Below are positions 1-9,900 of a stretch of DNA of 64,000 bases, in pieces. This DNA comes from JBCFAY01 sp038562375 (GTDB taxonomy: Bacteria; Bacillota; Clostridia; Christensenellales; CAG-138): assembly GCA_038562375.1 (NCBI GenBank), contig JBCFAY010000001.1, positions 62,001-126,000 on the forward strand, written 5' to 3'. Position 1 is the stretch's first letter, and each line of letters opens with the position of its first letter. A program made the position numbers and the translations under genes. The notes beneath the pieces are model-generated. The model saw nothing but the letters and a program-made list of their open reading frames with translations, made no database searches and had not been told where the DNA came from.

Positions 1-218
1 CCGCCGATACCGTCCATCTGCGCCGCGATATCCGATGCGGAGCGCGTAGGCGTACCCTTGAAGAGCATATGCTCGATAAAATGCGACGCGCCGGATTCCC
101 TGGCGCTCTCGCGGATGGAGCCGGTGCCGATCCACACGCCCAGGCACGCCGAGCGGTAATGCGTGAGGGGCTCCGTGATGATTCGTATCCCGTTTTGAAG
201 TTTTCTGCGATGTACCAT
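1..218 (-). CDS. M16 family zinc peptidase, N-terminal part
   Basis: The N-terminal 72 residues of a pitrilysin-like (M16) metallopeptidase; the rest lies outside the window. The zinc-binding inverted motif HFIEH is followed by MLFKGT, the hallmark of the active-site helix. The ATG at 216-218 is preceded by AGGATGAG. It lies five bases downstream of the YlxY-like gene, matching the Bacillus/Clostridium order pnp-ylxY-ymxG (mlpA), so this is probably the YmxG/MlpA-type processing-peptidase homologue. The exact substrate is unknown in the family. Confidence 0.9.
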   Translation of the reverse strand, partial: MVHRRKLQNGIRIITEPLTHYRSACLGVWIGTGSIRESARESGASHFIEHMLFKGTPTRSASDIAAQMDGIG

Positions 219-223
219 AATAC

Positions 224-937
224 TCATCCTGTCCGGCCGGCAGCAACAACGTCCCCGACGGGGACCACCTCCAGCCCTTTTTGCTTGAGCGCCGCGATGA
301 TCTGCGGCAGCGCACGCGCCGCCGCAGCCGTCGGCTGCATCAATAGTATAGTGCCATCAAACGGTTGATCCAATGCACGCGCGAGGATTTCCGTTTCGTC
401 GCCCCGCGCGCTCAGAAGATCGACCGTGCAGAGGATGTGCACAAGGCCCAGGGCCTGCGCCGCGCGCGTGGAGTTTGGGATCGAGCGCGTGCCCGAATAA
501 TAGAATGAAGCCGTGACGCCGCATCCGTTTTTGATCGCCGAAACCGAAGCGTCCAAATCCTCCATCACGAACGGAAGATCCCCGTCGTTCCCGGGATCCA
601 TGCCCATTGTGCCGATTTCATGCCCATCCGCCGCGATCCTGCGCAGCAGCTCGGGATTGTCCTTCGCCCATGTTCCGCCGACGCAGAACGTGATATGGGT
701 GCCGGAAGCCTGCAGTTCGTCCAATATAGACTCGAGCGCCGCCGCATTCCAGTCCACCGCCACGTAGAGGGCGGCCTTGCCCTCGCCCTGCCCGCGATAG
801 ATCGGACCCGCGTACAACGTGCCCATCACGCTCTGCACATTTGGGTGCGAGGTCGCGACATACAGCAGTATAATCAAGCAAGCCAGCAGTATGTTTACCA
901 TCTGGCGTCCCAATACGCCTCGCCTTTGTGTTTTCAT
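224..937 (-). CDS. ylxY: YlxY-like polysaccharide deacetylase-fold protein, probably non-catalytic
   Basis: A 237-residue protein with one N-terminal membrane anchor (about residues 12-30) and a NodB-fold domain. It is assigned by position after pnp and by the segments FCVGGTWAKDNPELLRRI and DGHEIG, which match the middle of NodB domains. The metal-binding motifs are not intact: the first motif (usually TFDD) reads AVDWN, and the usual SHxxxH after GHEIG reads TMGMDP, so both histidine ligands are missing. It is probably a structural or binding relative rather than an active deacetylase. The start ATG has GAGGAGG seven bases upstream. Confidence 0.75.
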   Translation of the reverse strand: MKTQRRGVLGRQMVNILLACLIILLYVATSHPNVQSVMGTLYAGPIYRGQGEGKAALYVAVDWNAAALESILDELQASGTHITFCVGGTWAKDNPELLRRIAADGHEIGTMGMDPGNDGDLPFVMEDLDASVSAIKNGCGVTASFYYSGTRSIPNSTRAAQALGLVHILCTVDLLSARGDETEILARALDQPFDGTILLMQPTAAAARALPQIIAALKQKGLEVVPVGDVVAAGRTG

Positions 938-1099
938 CGGGAGTCCTCCTCGCGCTTGCTCTTATCCCATACTTATTCGTGCGCGAGGCGGCCTATACCG
1001 GAAGGGAAAGGGATTCGAGAACCCTTTGCCTTACAAAACGCAGAATGCAGGCAAAGCGCTTAGGAAGCTCTGCCTGCAAACAAATTCAATTTTACCGGG

Positions 1100-3196
1100 T
1101 TATTTCTGCTCCTCGGGCAAGAGGCCCTTGCGCGTAAGGTTGATCTTGCCCTGCGGCGTGATCTCGGTAACGCGTACGAGGATTTCGTCCCCGATGTTGA
1201 CCTCGTCCTCGACCTTCTCCACGCGGTGGTTGGCGAGCTTGGAGATGTGCACGAGCCCGTCCTTGCCCGGTTTGAGCTCGACGAACGCGCCGATCGGCAG
1301 TATGCGCACGACCTTGCCGTAGTATACGTCGCCGACCGTGATGTCGCGCACGATCGTCTCGATGATCTTGCGCGCCTTGGCGGCCGCCGAAGCGTCCGGC
1401 GAGGCGATGAACACGCGGCCGTCGTCCTCCAGGTCGATCTTGTCCACGCCGCTGTCGGCGATGATCTTGTTGATCGTCTTGCCGCCGGAGCCGATGACCT
1501 CGCGGATCTTGTCCGGATGGATCGTGAACTGAATGATGCGCGGCGCGTACTCGGACATCTCGGGACGCGGCTCGGCGATGGTCTCGGCCATCTTGTCCAG
1601 GATGAACAGGCGGCCCTTGCGCGCCTGCTCGAGCGCGCGCGTAAGGATCTCTTCGTCGATGCCCTTGATCTTGATATCCATCTGGATCGCGGTGATTCCC
1701 TCGTGCGTGCCCGCGACCTTGAAATCCATATCTCCGAGGAAGTCCTCAAGGCCCTGGATATCCGTCAGTATCGCGATGTTGCCGTTCGACTCGTCCTTGA
1801 TAAGCCCCATGGCGACGCCCGCGACGGGCTTTTTGAGCGGTACGCCGGCGTCCATCAAAGCGAGCGTGCTCGCGCAGATCGAAGCCTGCGAGGTCGAGCC
1901 GTTGGAACTGATGACCTCGGACACGAGGCGCATCGCATAGGGGAACTCCGCCTCATCCGGGAGCACGGGCAAGAGAGCGCGCTCCGCGAGCGCGCCGTGG
2001 CCGATTTCGCGGCGGCCCGGCCCGCGCATCATGCGCGTTTCGCCCACGCTGTACGGCGGCATGTTGTATTGATGCATGTAGCGCTTGAATTCTTCATCGC
2101 TGATCCCGTCGAGCGTCTGCCCGTCGCCGAGCGTGCCGAGCGTGGCGATGGTGAGCACCTGCGTCTGGCCGCGGGTAAACACGCCGCTGCCGTGCGCGCG
2201 CGGGAGGATGCCGACCTCCGACCAGATCGGGCGGATCTCGTCGTGCTTGCGCCCGTCCGGGCGGATCGTGCGGTTGATGATCTTGTCGCGCACGATCTCC
2301 TTGGTCAGGCTGTAGAGGATGGCGTCGATCGCCTTCGCGGAATCGGGATAATCCGGCGCGAAGTGCTCGATCGTCTCGGCTTTGACCTGTTCGGAGCGAA
2401 TTTCGCGCTCCTTGCGGTCAAAGGTATCCAGCGCATATTCAACCTTGTCCAGCGCGAAGGCGCGAACCTTTTCCGCGAGTGTCTCTTCGGGCTTGGCGAT
2501 GGTATACTCCATCTTGGGTTTGCCGATTTCGGCCGCGATCGAATCGATGAACGCGACGATTTCCTTGATCTTTTCATGTGCGAAGAGTATGCCCTTGAGC
2601 ATGACCTCCTCGGTGACCTCGTTCGCGCCCGCCTCGACCATCATGACCGCGTCGCGCGTGCCGGCGACCGTCAGCTGCATGAGGCTCTTCTCGCGCTCGG
2701 CGCTGTTGGGGTTGATGACATACTCTCCGTCCACATAGCCGACGCTCACCGCGCCGATCGGCCCCACGAACGGAGCCTCGCTGATCGCGAGCGCGATGGA
2801 CGCGCCGTTCATGCCGAGCGTATCGGGCTGGTTGTCCGGCTCCACTGAAAGCACCGTCGCGATCACCTGAACGTCGTTGTAAAAGCCCTTGGGGAACAAA
2901 GGCCTGAGCGGACGGTCGATCAGGCGGGACGTCAGGATCGCGCGCTCCGAAGGACGGCCTTCGCGCTTGATGAACCCGCCGGGGATCTTGCCCACGGCAT
3001 AGAGCTTCTCTTCAAAATCGCAGCTTAAGGGGAGAAAATCGACGCCCTCGCGCGCGGTCTTGGCGACCGTTGCGCACACGAGCACCACCGTGTCGCCGCA
3101 GCGCAACAGGCAGGAACCGCCCGCCTGCTCGGCGTACTTTCCGGTTTCGACGATCAGCTGTCTGCCCGCCAACTCCATTGAGAATGTTTTTTGCAT
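1100..3196 (-). CDS. pnp: Polyribonucleotide nucleotidyltransferase (PNPase)
   Basis: A phosphorolytic 3'-5' exoribonuclease that degrades mRNA as a trimer. Two RNase PH-like domains are separated by an all-alpha linker, followed by a KH domain with the GxxG loop (IGSGGK) and an S1 domain at the C-terminus (VGDVYYGKVVRI). The second catalytic core shows the typical FMHQYNMPPYSVGE and SDEEF region. The longest frame starts at 3220, but AAGGAG inside that extension lies nine bases before the ATG at 3196, which gives MQKTF and a normal length of 698 residues. It follows rpsO, a widely conserved arrangement, with a terminator and a likely separate promoter between them. Confidence 0.97.
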   Translation of the reverse strand: MQKTFSMELAGRQLIVETGKYAEQAGGSCLLRCGDTVVLVCATVAKTAREGVDFLPLSCDFEEKLYAVGKIPGGFIKREGRPSERAILTSRLIDRPLRPLFPKGFYNDVQVIATVLSVEPDNQPDTLGMNGASIALAISEAPFVGPIGAVSVGYVDGEYVINPNSAEREKSLMQLTVAGTRDAVMMVEAGANEVTEEVMLKGILFAHEKIKEIVAFIDSIAAEIGKPKMEYTIAKPEETLAEKVRAFALDKVEYALDTFDRKEREIRSEQVKAETIEHFAPDYPDSAKAIDAILYSLTKEIVRDKIINRTIRPDGRKHDEIRPIWSEVGILPRAHGSGVFTRGQTQVLTIATLGTLGDGQTLDGISDEEFKRYMHQYNMPPYSVGETRMMRGPGRREIGHGALAERALLPVLPDEAEFPYAMRLVSEVISSNGSTSQASICASTLALMDAGVPLKKPVAGVAMGLIKDESNGNIAILTDIQGLEDFLGDMDFKVAGTHEGITAIQMDIKIKGIDEEILTRALEQARKGRLFILDKMAETIAEPRPEMSEYAPRIIQFTIHPDKIREVIGSGGKTINKIIADSGVDKIDLEDDGRVFIASPDASAAAKARKIIETIVRDITVGDVYYGKVVRILPIGAFVELKPGKDGLVHISKLANHRVEKVEDEVNIGDEILVRVTEITPQGKINLTRKGLLPEEQK

Positions 3197-3236
3197 GTCT
3201 TCATGCTCCTTTATATTCATCTTATTTTAAACTTTA

Positions 3237-3242
3237 ATTATA
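3237..3242 (-). promoter_or_regulatory. Possible -10 box for pnp
   Basis: TATAAT on the minus strand, about 40 bases before the pnp start, in an AT-rich gap after the rpsO terminator. No good -35 box is visible at the expected distance, so this is weak. Confidence 0.3.
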
Positions 3243-3295
3243 CCAGTTTTTATTGCGCGTCGGTTATAGCAAAATATTGTAAACTTAAATTATAG

Positions 3296-3327
3296 CAAAA
3301 GAGCGGGAGATTTCCTCTCCCGCTCTT
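3296..3327 (-). terminator. Rho-independent terminator after rpsO
   Basis: A 12-bp perfect stem (AAGAGCGGGAGA with its complement, 5-base loop) is followed on the minus strand by TTTTG. It begins six bases beyond the rpsO stop codon and separates rpsO from pnp, probably with read-through. Confidence 0.85.
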
Positions 3328-3333
3328 AGGGTA

Positions 3334-3597
3334 CTATTTCCTGAGGTTGAGGCTTGCAATGATTGCGCGATAGCGTTCGATATCCTTATCCTTCAGATAG
3401 TTGAGCAATCCGCGCCTCTGTCCTACCATTTTGAGCAAGCCGCGGCGGGAATGGTGATCCTTCTTGTGCAGCTTAAGGTGCTCGTTCAGGTGGTTGATCC
3501 TGTCGGTCAAAAGTGCGATCTGCACTTCCGGGGAGCCCGTGTCGCCTTCGTGAAGCTGGTACTGCCCGATAATCTGGTTTTTGCGTTCCGCATCCAT
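3334..3597 (-). CDS. rpsO: 30S ribosomal protein S15 (uS15)
   Basis: An 87-residue primary binder of 16S rRNA in the platform of the small subunit. The family core is clear: GDTGSPEVQIALLTDRINHL, HKKDHHSRRGLLKMVGQRR and LNYLKDKD. The length is typical. AAGGAGG stands eight bases before the ATG. It has its own promoter (3690-3718) and is followed by a terminator. Confidence 0.98.
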   Translation of the reverse strand: MDAERKNQIIGQYQLHEGDTGSPEVQIALLTDRINHLNEHLKLHKKDHHSRRGLLKMVGQRRGLLNYLKDKDIERYRAIIASLNLRK

Positions 3598-3689
3598 AGA
3601 GAATAATCCTCCTTCTTAATCGTACCCTCGTAAGCAAAGTAGTGCGCTGGAGATTCGCAAAACCTAGCAAACGATTGAATAACAGAATG

Positions 3690-3718
3690 AGTTTACCATA
3701 AGCCCATCCCTTTGTAAA
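3690..3718 (-). promoter_or_regulatory. Promoter of rpsO
   Basis: TTTACA and TAAACT separated by 17 bases on the minus strand, about 90 bases upstream of rpsO and just after the ribF end. Both boxes match the vegetative consensus well. Confidence 0.65.
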
Positions 3719-3816
3719 CCCACAATTCAGCACCGTCGAAAAAAGTTCGATCGCCGAAGCGCGGCCTTGCGGCGCATACGTCCGGCGGCTGTTCGCCCCG
3801 CGTAGAGGCCTGCCGT

Positions 3817-4713
3817 TTAATCGCGCGCAGGGCGGGAAAAATACCGCTTTGCCGCGTTTACGTCGCCCGCGATCCGATCCTTCAGCTCCTCCACGGAGTC
3901 AAAGCGGATCATATCCCGCAGCAAGCGATGGAATTCCACCTGGATCGACTTGCCGTAGAGATCCCCGTCAAAGCCGACCATATAGGTCTCCACCGTGGTT
4001 TCGCTTCCTTCCACCGTCGGGTTTGCCCCCACGCTGGTCACGGAATCGTAGACGCCGCCGGGTAGGTTTACGCGCGTCGCATAAACGCCCTCGCGGGGCA
4101 AAAGCTTGGAAGGATCCACGTCGAGGTTCGCCGTCGGGAACCCGATTGTCGCGCCGATGTGCAGATGCTCCTTTACGTGCCCGCAAAGTTTATACGGCGC
4201 CGCCAGCATGGCATTAGCTTGCTCCATTTTCCCGCTTTGAATGTATGTGCGGATGCGGGAACTCGAAATAGGGCGTCCCCCAAAGCGCACCGGCTCGATG
4301 ATCTCGCAGAGGATGCCGTTCTCCTCGGCAAATTCCTTCATCAGCCCGCCATGACCGCTGCCGAGATGGCCGAACGTATAGTTGTAGCCCGCGACCAATC
4401 CCCTGACATGGTACTCTTTGGCAATCTCCTCGAGGAATTCCCGCGGGTCGCGCTTTGCGAAGGAGCGATCGAACTCCTTCATGACGACGCGGTCGATGCC
4501 GAGGGAAAGCATCGCGTCGCAGCGTTCGCGCGGCGTCATCAAAAGCGGCGGCGCGACGCTTAAAACCGAGCGCGGATGATTCCGAAAAGTATAGACGAGG
4601 CTCCGGCAGCGAAGCTTCGCCGCCAGCGAAACCGTGCTTTTGAGCAGCGCGCGGTGCCCCATATGCATCCCGTCAAACATCCCAAGAGCGATGACGCTCC
4701 CTTGTTCACTCAT
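3817..4713 (-). CDS. ribF: Bifunctional riboflavin kinase/FAD synthetase
   Basis: 298 residues that convert riboflavin to FMN and FAD. The N-terminal nucleotidyltransferase has GMFDGMHMGH and the ISSSRIR motif; the C-terminal flavokinase has TIGFPTANL and GVYATRV. The start chosen is the ATG at 4713, which overlaps the truB stop as ATGA, with GGAGGGAG upstream; a longer frame to 4791 only reads into truB. It is the last gene of the rimP-nusA-infB operon, as in many Firmicutes. Confidence 0.96.
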   Translation of the reverse strand: MSEQGSVIALGMFDGMHMGHRALLKSTVSLAAKLRCRSLVYTFRNHPRSVLSVAPPLLMTPRERCDAMLSLGIDRVVMKEFDRSFAKRDPREFLEEIAKEYHVRGLVAGYNYTFGHLGSGHGGLMKEFAEENGILCEIIEPVRFGGRPISSSRIRTYIQSGKMEQANAMLAAPYKLCGHVKEHLHIGATIGFPTANLDVDPSKLLPREGVYATRVNLPGGVYDSVTSVGANPTVEGSETTVETYMVGFDGDLYGKSIQVEFHRLLRDMIRFDSVEELKDRIAGDVNAAKRYFSRPARD

Positions 4714-5609
4714 CGTTCTCCCTCCGAAAGCAGCAGGCTCATCTTCAGAACGCCGCCGTCGATCCTCGCAATCCCCAAAAATTCTCCGCAATAAACGCGC
4801 AGGGCGGCGCCTTCAAACTCCCGCCGGTATGTTTCCGGCGCAGGGAGCGCGCAGCCGTTGACCAGAAGTTTTTTTTGCGCGGCGTCCGCCGGGTCAAGCT
4901 CAAGCGCCGGAAGATGCATCAGCGCCTCCTCCATGCCGGTCATTGCGCTCTCAAGCGCGTCCTCGCTCTTGAGCCGTTCGAGCTCCGCGATCGAATACGC
5001 GTTTTGCTGTGAGAAAGCGCCCGATTCGGCGCGCAAAAGGAACGACAGGTGCGCGCAGGCGTTCAGGCGCGTCCCGATATCCTCGCATAGCGTGCGAACG
5101 TAGGTCCCTTTTGAGCACCTTACGCGCAGCAGAAACCGGTTCGACCCCGGCGCATCGATCAAGACAAGCTCGCGGACGGTTACCCGCCTTGGCGCGCGCT
5201 CGGCTTCCCGTCCGCTGCGCGCGAGCTTGTAGAGCGCTTCGCCGCCGATCTTGGCCGCCGAATACATCGGTACGGTTTGCAGGATTTCACCGGTAAACTC
5301 CGGAAGCACACAAAGGAGTTCCTTTTCGCTCACCGAGCGCTTAGACCATCCGGTTACCTTCCCATAGGAATCCTGCGTATCCGTTTTTGCGCCGACGCAC
5401 AGCTCCGCGATATAGGTCTTCTCCTTGTCCACCAAATAATCAAAAAGCCGGGTCGCTCTGCCGATGCAGATCGGCAGCACGCCCGCAGCCCCGGGATCGA
5501 GCGTTCCAGCGTGTCCGATCCGTTTTTGCCCGAAGATGCGGCGCAAATCCGACACCACGTTGCTCGACGTCATCCCGGGGGGCTTGAGCACGTTGACGAT
5601 CCCTTCCAC
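4710..5609 (-). CDS. truB: tRNA pseudouridine-55 synthase
   Basis: A 299-residue enzyme that isomerises U55 in the tRNA T-loop. It shows the catalytic motif GHAGTLDPGAAGVLP with the nucleophilic Asp, and the later KGTYVRTL motif. The start is GTG at 5609, overlapping the upstream TAG by one base (TAGTG). It lies between nrnA and ribF with translational overlaps at both ends, which implies coupling. Confidence 0.96.
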   Translation of the reverse strand: MEGIVNVLKPPGMTSSNVVSDLRRIFGQKRIGHAGTLDPGAAGVLPICIGRATRLFDYLVDKEKTYIAELCVGAKTDTQDSYGKVTGWSKRSVSEKELLCVLPEFTGEILQTVPMYSAAKIGGEALYKLARSGREAERAPRRVTVRELVLIDAPGSNRFLLRVRCSKGTYVRTLCEDIGTRLNACAHLSFLLRAESGAFSQQNAYSIAELERLKSEDALESAMTGMEEALMHLPALELDPADAAQKKLLVNGCALPAPETYRREFEGAALRVYCGEFLGIARIDGGVLKMSLLLSEGER

Positions 5610-6574
5610 TAGCCCTCCATCGCTTCGATCACGGCGCGCACGACGGCGGAGTATACCTCGTCAAAGCCGCCCGAAGCGCTTAAGCCCGCGGCCCGCGGAT
5701 GGCCGCCGCCCTGGAAACGGGCCGCGATCCGGCTTACGTCCACCGCCGCTTTGGAGCGGAGGCTGACCTTGAAGTCCCCGTCCTTCGTTTCCCAGAAGAG
5801 TATCGCGACCTCGACCGTGTCGACATCCCGGATATGGTCGATGATCCCCTCGGTATCCTCGTCCGCCGCGCCGATTTTCTCCATCGCGTTGCGCCTGACG
5901 ACGCTGACGCCGATCTTTCCCCCGTGCACGAGTTCCATATTGGATACCGCATAGCCCATAAGCTTCATCTTGCGCAACGGTATCGTGCGGTAGATCATGC
6001 GGTTGATCATCGCGTTGTCCACGCCGTACTCCAAGAGCTCCGCCGCGATCCTGAAGGTATCCGGCGTCGTATTGCTGTAGGAGAAATTTCCGGTATCCGT
6101 CGTCAGAGCCGTATAGAGGCAAAGCGCGATCGATCGATCAAGAGGCGTTAGCAACATGCCCACGAGGCGAAACATAATCTCGCCCGTGGCCGCCGCCTTC
6201 GTATTGAGCGCGTTGATCTGCGCATAGCTGTCGTTCGTTGAATGATGGTCGATGTTCGCGGTGCTCCTGGCGTTCTCAAACAGCGTCCCCGCCGCCCCGA
6301 GGCGGCCGATGTCCGCGCAGTCCACCGCGATGACGTTCTCCATCTGCGGCGCGTCGGACGGAAGGCGCACCTGATCCCACTCCGGCAAAAAGCGGTAGAT
6401 CGCCGGGATCGGCTGATCGCAGACGACCACAGCCCTCTTTCCGAGCTTTTTCAGCGTCAGAAACAGGGCGAGAGACGAGCCGAGCGTATCCCCGTCCGGA
6501 GAGGTGTGCGCGACGACGCAGAATCCGTCCCGCGCGCGGATGTATTCCGCGAGGTGATTAAGAGTCGCTTCCAT
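5609..6574 (-). CDS. nrnA: DHH-family nanoRNase/pAp phosphatase (NrnA-like)
   Basis: 321 residues. The DHH domain shows TSPDGDTLGS, AVDCADIG and NIDHHSTND, and the DHHA1 domain ends in GGGHPRAAG. This family degrades 2-5-mer RNAs and pAp in the cytoplasm. The start is the ATG at 6574 with AAGGAGCAGG upstream; it overlaps the end of rbfA by 17 bases, and the longer frame to 6775 is a shadow of rbfA. The slot between rbfA and truB is the usual one in Firmicutes. Confidence 0.93.
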   Translation of the reverse strand: MEATLNHLAEYIRARDGFCVVAHTSPDGDTLGSSLALFLTLKKLGKRAVVVCDQPIPAIYRFLPEWDQVRLPSDAPQMENVIAVDCADIGRLGAAGTLFENARSTANIDHHSTNDSYAQINALNTKAAATGEIMFRLVGMLLTPLDRSIALCLYTALTTDTGNFSYSNTTPDTFRIAAELLEYGVDNAMINRMIYRTIPLRKMKLMGYAVSNMELVHGGKIGVSVVRRNAMEKIGAADEDTEGIIDHIRDVDTVEVAILFWETKDGDFKVSLRSKAAVDVSRIAARFQGGGHPRAAGLSASGGFDEVYSAVVRAVIEAMEG

Positions 6575-6935
6575 CCTGCTCCTTCTTTTCCGGCCCGTTG
6601 ATTTCCCGAATGATCTTGGAAATATGGACGCTGTACTCGATGGAGTTGTCCAGAAGGAACTTAAAGCGCGGGATATTGCGAAGCTGCACGCGCCTGCCGA
6701 GTTCGCGCGCGATAAAGCCGGAGGCGTGGTTGAGCGCGGCGACGGTTTCCTCCCGCGCCTCTTGATCCTGATCATAAACGCTCACGCGCACCTTGGCCCA
6801 TTTCAGATCGTTTGTGACCTCGACCGCGAGGATCGTGGTCATTGCGGCGATCCTTGGATCCTTCATCTCGCGAAGGACCTCGCTGATCGCCTTTTTGATC
6901 TCCTCATTCATCCTGTCATAGCGTATTGACGACAT
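6558..6935 (-). CDS. rbfA: 30S ribosome-binding factor A
   Basis: 125 residues with a KH-type fold needed for late 16S rRNA maturation. Recognised by RMNEEIKKAISEVLREMKDPR, then VTNDLKWAKVRVSVY and the conserved RNIPRFKFLLDNSIEYSVHI. AGAGG lies five bases before the ATG. It stands 24 bases after infB. Confidence 0.96.
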   Translation of the reverse strand: MSSIRYDRMNEEIKKAISEVLREMKDPRIAAMTTILAVEVTNDLKWAKVRVSVYDQDQEAREETVAALNHASGFIARELGRRVQLRNIPRFKFLLDNSIEYSVHISKIIREINGPEKKEQDGSDS

Positions 6936-6959
6936 TTTAACCTCTTGACGCTTCGTTTC

Positions 6960-9900
6960 TCAGCGTTTCACTTCTTCGGTAACGTAGGCCTCGATGACGT
7001 CCCCTTCTCGCAGATCGTTGAAGTTCTCGATGCCGATACCGCATTCATAGCCTGCCGCAACTTCCTTCACGTCATCCTTGAAACGCTTGAGCGAGGCGAT
7101 CTTGCCGTCGTGTATCACGATGCCGTCGCGCACGACGCGCACCTGCGCATGGCGGTTGACCTTGCCGTCGAGCACATACGCGCCCGCGATCGTTCCTACG
7201 CCGGATACCTTGAAGATCTCGCGCACCGAAACGCGGCCGAGGTCCACATCCTTGTAAACGGGCGCGAACATGCCCTTCATGGCGTTTTGCACATCCTCGA
7301 TCGCGTTGTAGATGATGCGATACAGGCGCATATCCACCTTCTCGCGCTCGGCCGCCGCGCGGGCGGTCGAATCCGGGCGCACGTTGAAGCCGATGATGAT
7401 CGCGTTGGACGCCGAGGCGAACATGACGTCCGACCCCGTGATCGCGCCCACGCCGCCATGGATGCACCGAACGCGAACCTCTTCGTTGGAAAGCTTCTCG
7501 AGCGCCTGCTTGACGGCCTCGACGGAGCCTTGAACGTCCGCCTTGACGATGATGTTCAGGTCCTTGATCTGGCCTTCGGCGATCTTGTGGAACAGGTCGT
7601 CGAGCGAAACCTTCGAGAGGTTCTTAAGCTGCTCGGCCTTGATCTTGTCCTTGCGTTCCTCTGCGACCTGGCGGGAGAGCTTGTCGATCTCGGCGACGTT
7701 CAGAACGTCGCCCGCGGACGGAACCTCGGAGAAGCCCAGCACCTCGACCGGCATGCTTGGGCCCGCTTCGGTCACACGCCTGCCCTTGTCGTCCATCATC
7801 GCGCGAACGCGGCCGTAAGCCGTGCCGGCGACGATCGTATCGCCGATCTTGAGCGTGCCGTTTTGCACCAGCACCGTCGCGATCGGGCCGCGGCCCTTGT
7901 GGAGCTCGGCTTCGATGATGGTGCCCTTGGCGATCCGGTTCGGGTTCGCCTTGAGCTCGAGCACGTCCGCCTGTAAAAGGATCATCTCGAGCAGCGTGTC
8001 CACGCCCTGCTTGGTCTTGGCGGAAACCGGGACGCAGATGGTCTCGCCGCCCCATTCCTCGCTCACAAGGCCGTGCTCGGTGAGTTGCTGCTTGACCCGC
8101 TCGGGATCCGCCTCGGGCCGGTCGATCTTGTTGACGGCCACGATGATGGGCACGCCCGCGGCCTTGGAGTGGTTGATCGCCTCGATCGTCTGCGGCATAA
8201 TCCCGTCGTCCGCCGCGACGACGAGTATGACGATATCCGTCACCTGAGCGCCGCGCGCCCTCATGGAGGTAAACGCCTCGTGGCCCGGCGTGTCGATAAA
8301 CGTGATGCTGCGCTTGTTGCACATCACGGTATATGCGCCGATATGCTGCGTAATGCCGCCGGCCTCGCCCTCGGTCACGTTGCTGTGGCGGATGGCGTCC
8401 AGAAGCGACGTCTTGCCGTGGTCGACATGGCCCATGATCGTCACCACCGGCGGGCGCTCGACAAGGCCTTCGCTCTCGTCGGGCTCATCGGAGCTTTCGT
8501 TGAGCACCTCTTCGTAGGTCTTGGCGATCTGCTGTTCGAGCTCGATGCCGTATTCGCCGGCGATCAAAGAGCAGGTATCAAAATCAAGCTCCTGGTTGAT
8601 CGTCGCCATCGTGCCCAGGATGAACAGCTTCTTGATGATCTCCGCCGCGGGCTTGCCGATCTTTTCGGAAAGATCCTTGACGGTGATGGTTTCCGTAGTG
8701 ATGACGGCCTTCTCGATCTTGATCGGCTCCGGGCGGTGCTGCGGGGCCATGGGCCTTTTGGACTTGCGCCTGCGGATGCCCTCGGTCGATTCCTCGCCCC
8801 ATGCGCGTGCGGCGGAAACGGTTTCCTTCAATACCGCCTTTTTGGACTTCGCTTTTTTCTCAGCCTCATAATTGCGCACATAGGCGTTCTTATTCGGGTC
8901 GTAATTGCTGACTTTTTCCTTGCCTGCCGCAACCGGGGGTACGACCGCCGCACGCGGAGCGCCGCCCTGCGGGCGCTGCTGATAGCCGCCCTGCTGCGGC
9001 GGGCGCTGCTGGTAGCCGCCCTGCTGCGGCGGGCGCTGCTGGTAGCCGCCCTGCTGCGGCGGGCGCTGTTGATAGCCGCCCTGCTGCGGCGGGCGCTGTT
9101 GATAGCCGCCCTGCTGCGGCGGGCGCTGCTGATAGCCGCCTTCCTGCGGCGGGCGCTGCTGGTAGCCGCCCTGCTGCGGCGGGCGCTGTTGATAGCCGCC
9201 CTGCTGCGGCGGGCGCTGCTGATAGCCGCCCTGCTGCGGCGGGCGCTGTTGATAGCCGCCCTGCTGCGGCGGGCGCTGCTGATAGCCGCCCTGCTGCGGC
9301 GGGCGCTGCTGATAGCCGCCTTCCTGCGGCGGGCGCTGCTGATAGCCGCCTTCCTGCGGCGGGCGCTGCTGGTAGCCGCCCTGCTGCGGCGGGCGCTGCT
9401 GGTAACCGCCCTGCTGCGGCGGGCGCTGCTGATAACCGCCCTGCTGCGGCAGGCGCTGTTGATAGCCGCCCTGCTGCGGCAGACGCTGCTGATAGCCGCC
9501 CTGCTGGAGCTGAGGCTGAGCGCTTTCCTGCTGCGGACGCTGATCGGGTTCGTGCTTCGGCTGCTCGGGTACGGCAGAGGCAGGCTCGGCGGTCACTTCC
9601 TGCGCTTTTTTCTCCGTCTCGGCAGCGGGACTCTCCGTTTTGGCGCGCGCGCGCTTGGGCGCCTCCTGCGACGCCTCCGCCTTGGGCATTTCCGGCCGAA
9701 CTTCGGCTGTCCCGGATTGTTCAGAGCGCTGTCCCGCGGGGGACGGGAGCTCTTGTTCGCTCTGTTTCACGGGTTCCGCCGCAGCGGCAGGCGCGCTCGC
9801 GACCGTCTTCGGCGTGGAATCCGCTTCAAAGATCAGCTCGCGCTCATGATCGCCCACATGTACCGCAAGGTCGGCGTCGGATGCGAGAAGCTCGCGCAGG

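Noticed and set aside
1226..2848. 540-residue plus-strand frame
   Set aside because: Antisense shadow of pnp; rich in Arg/Asp/His as expected from reading GC-rich codons backwards.
8971..9510. Regular 30-base repeats suggesting a CRISPR array
   Set aside because: The units are contiguous without spacers, in frame with infB, and no cas genes are near.
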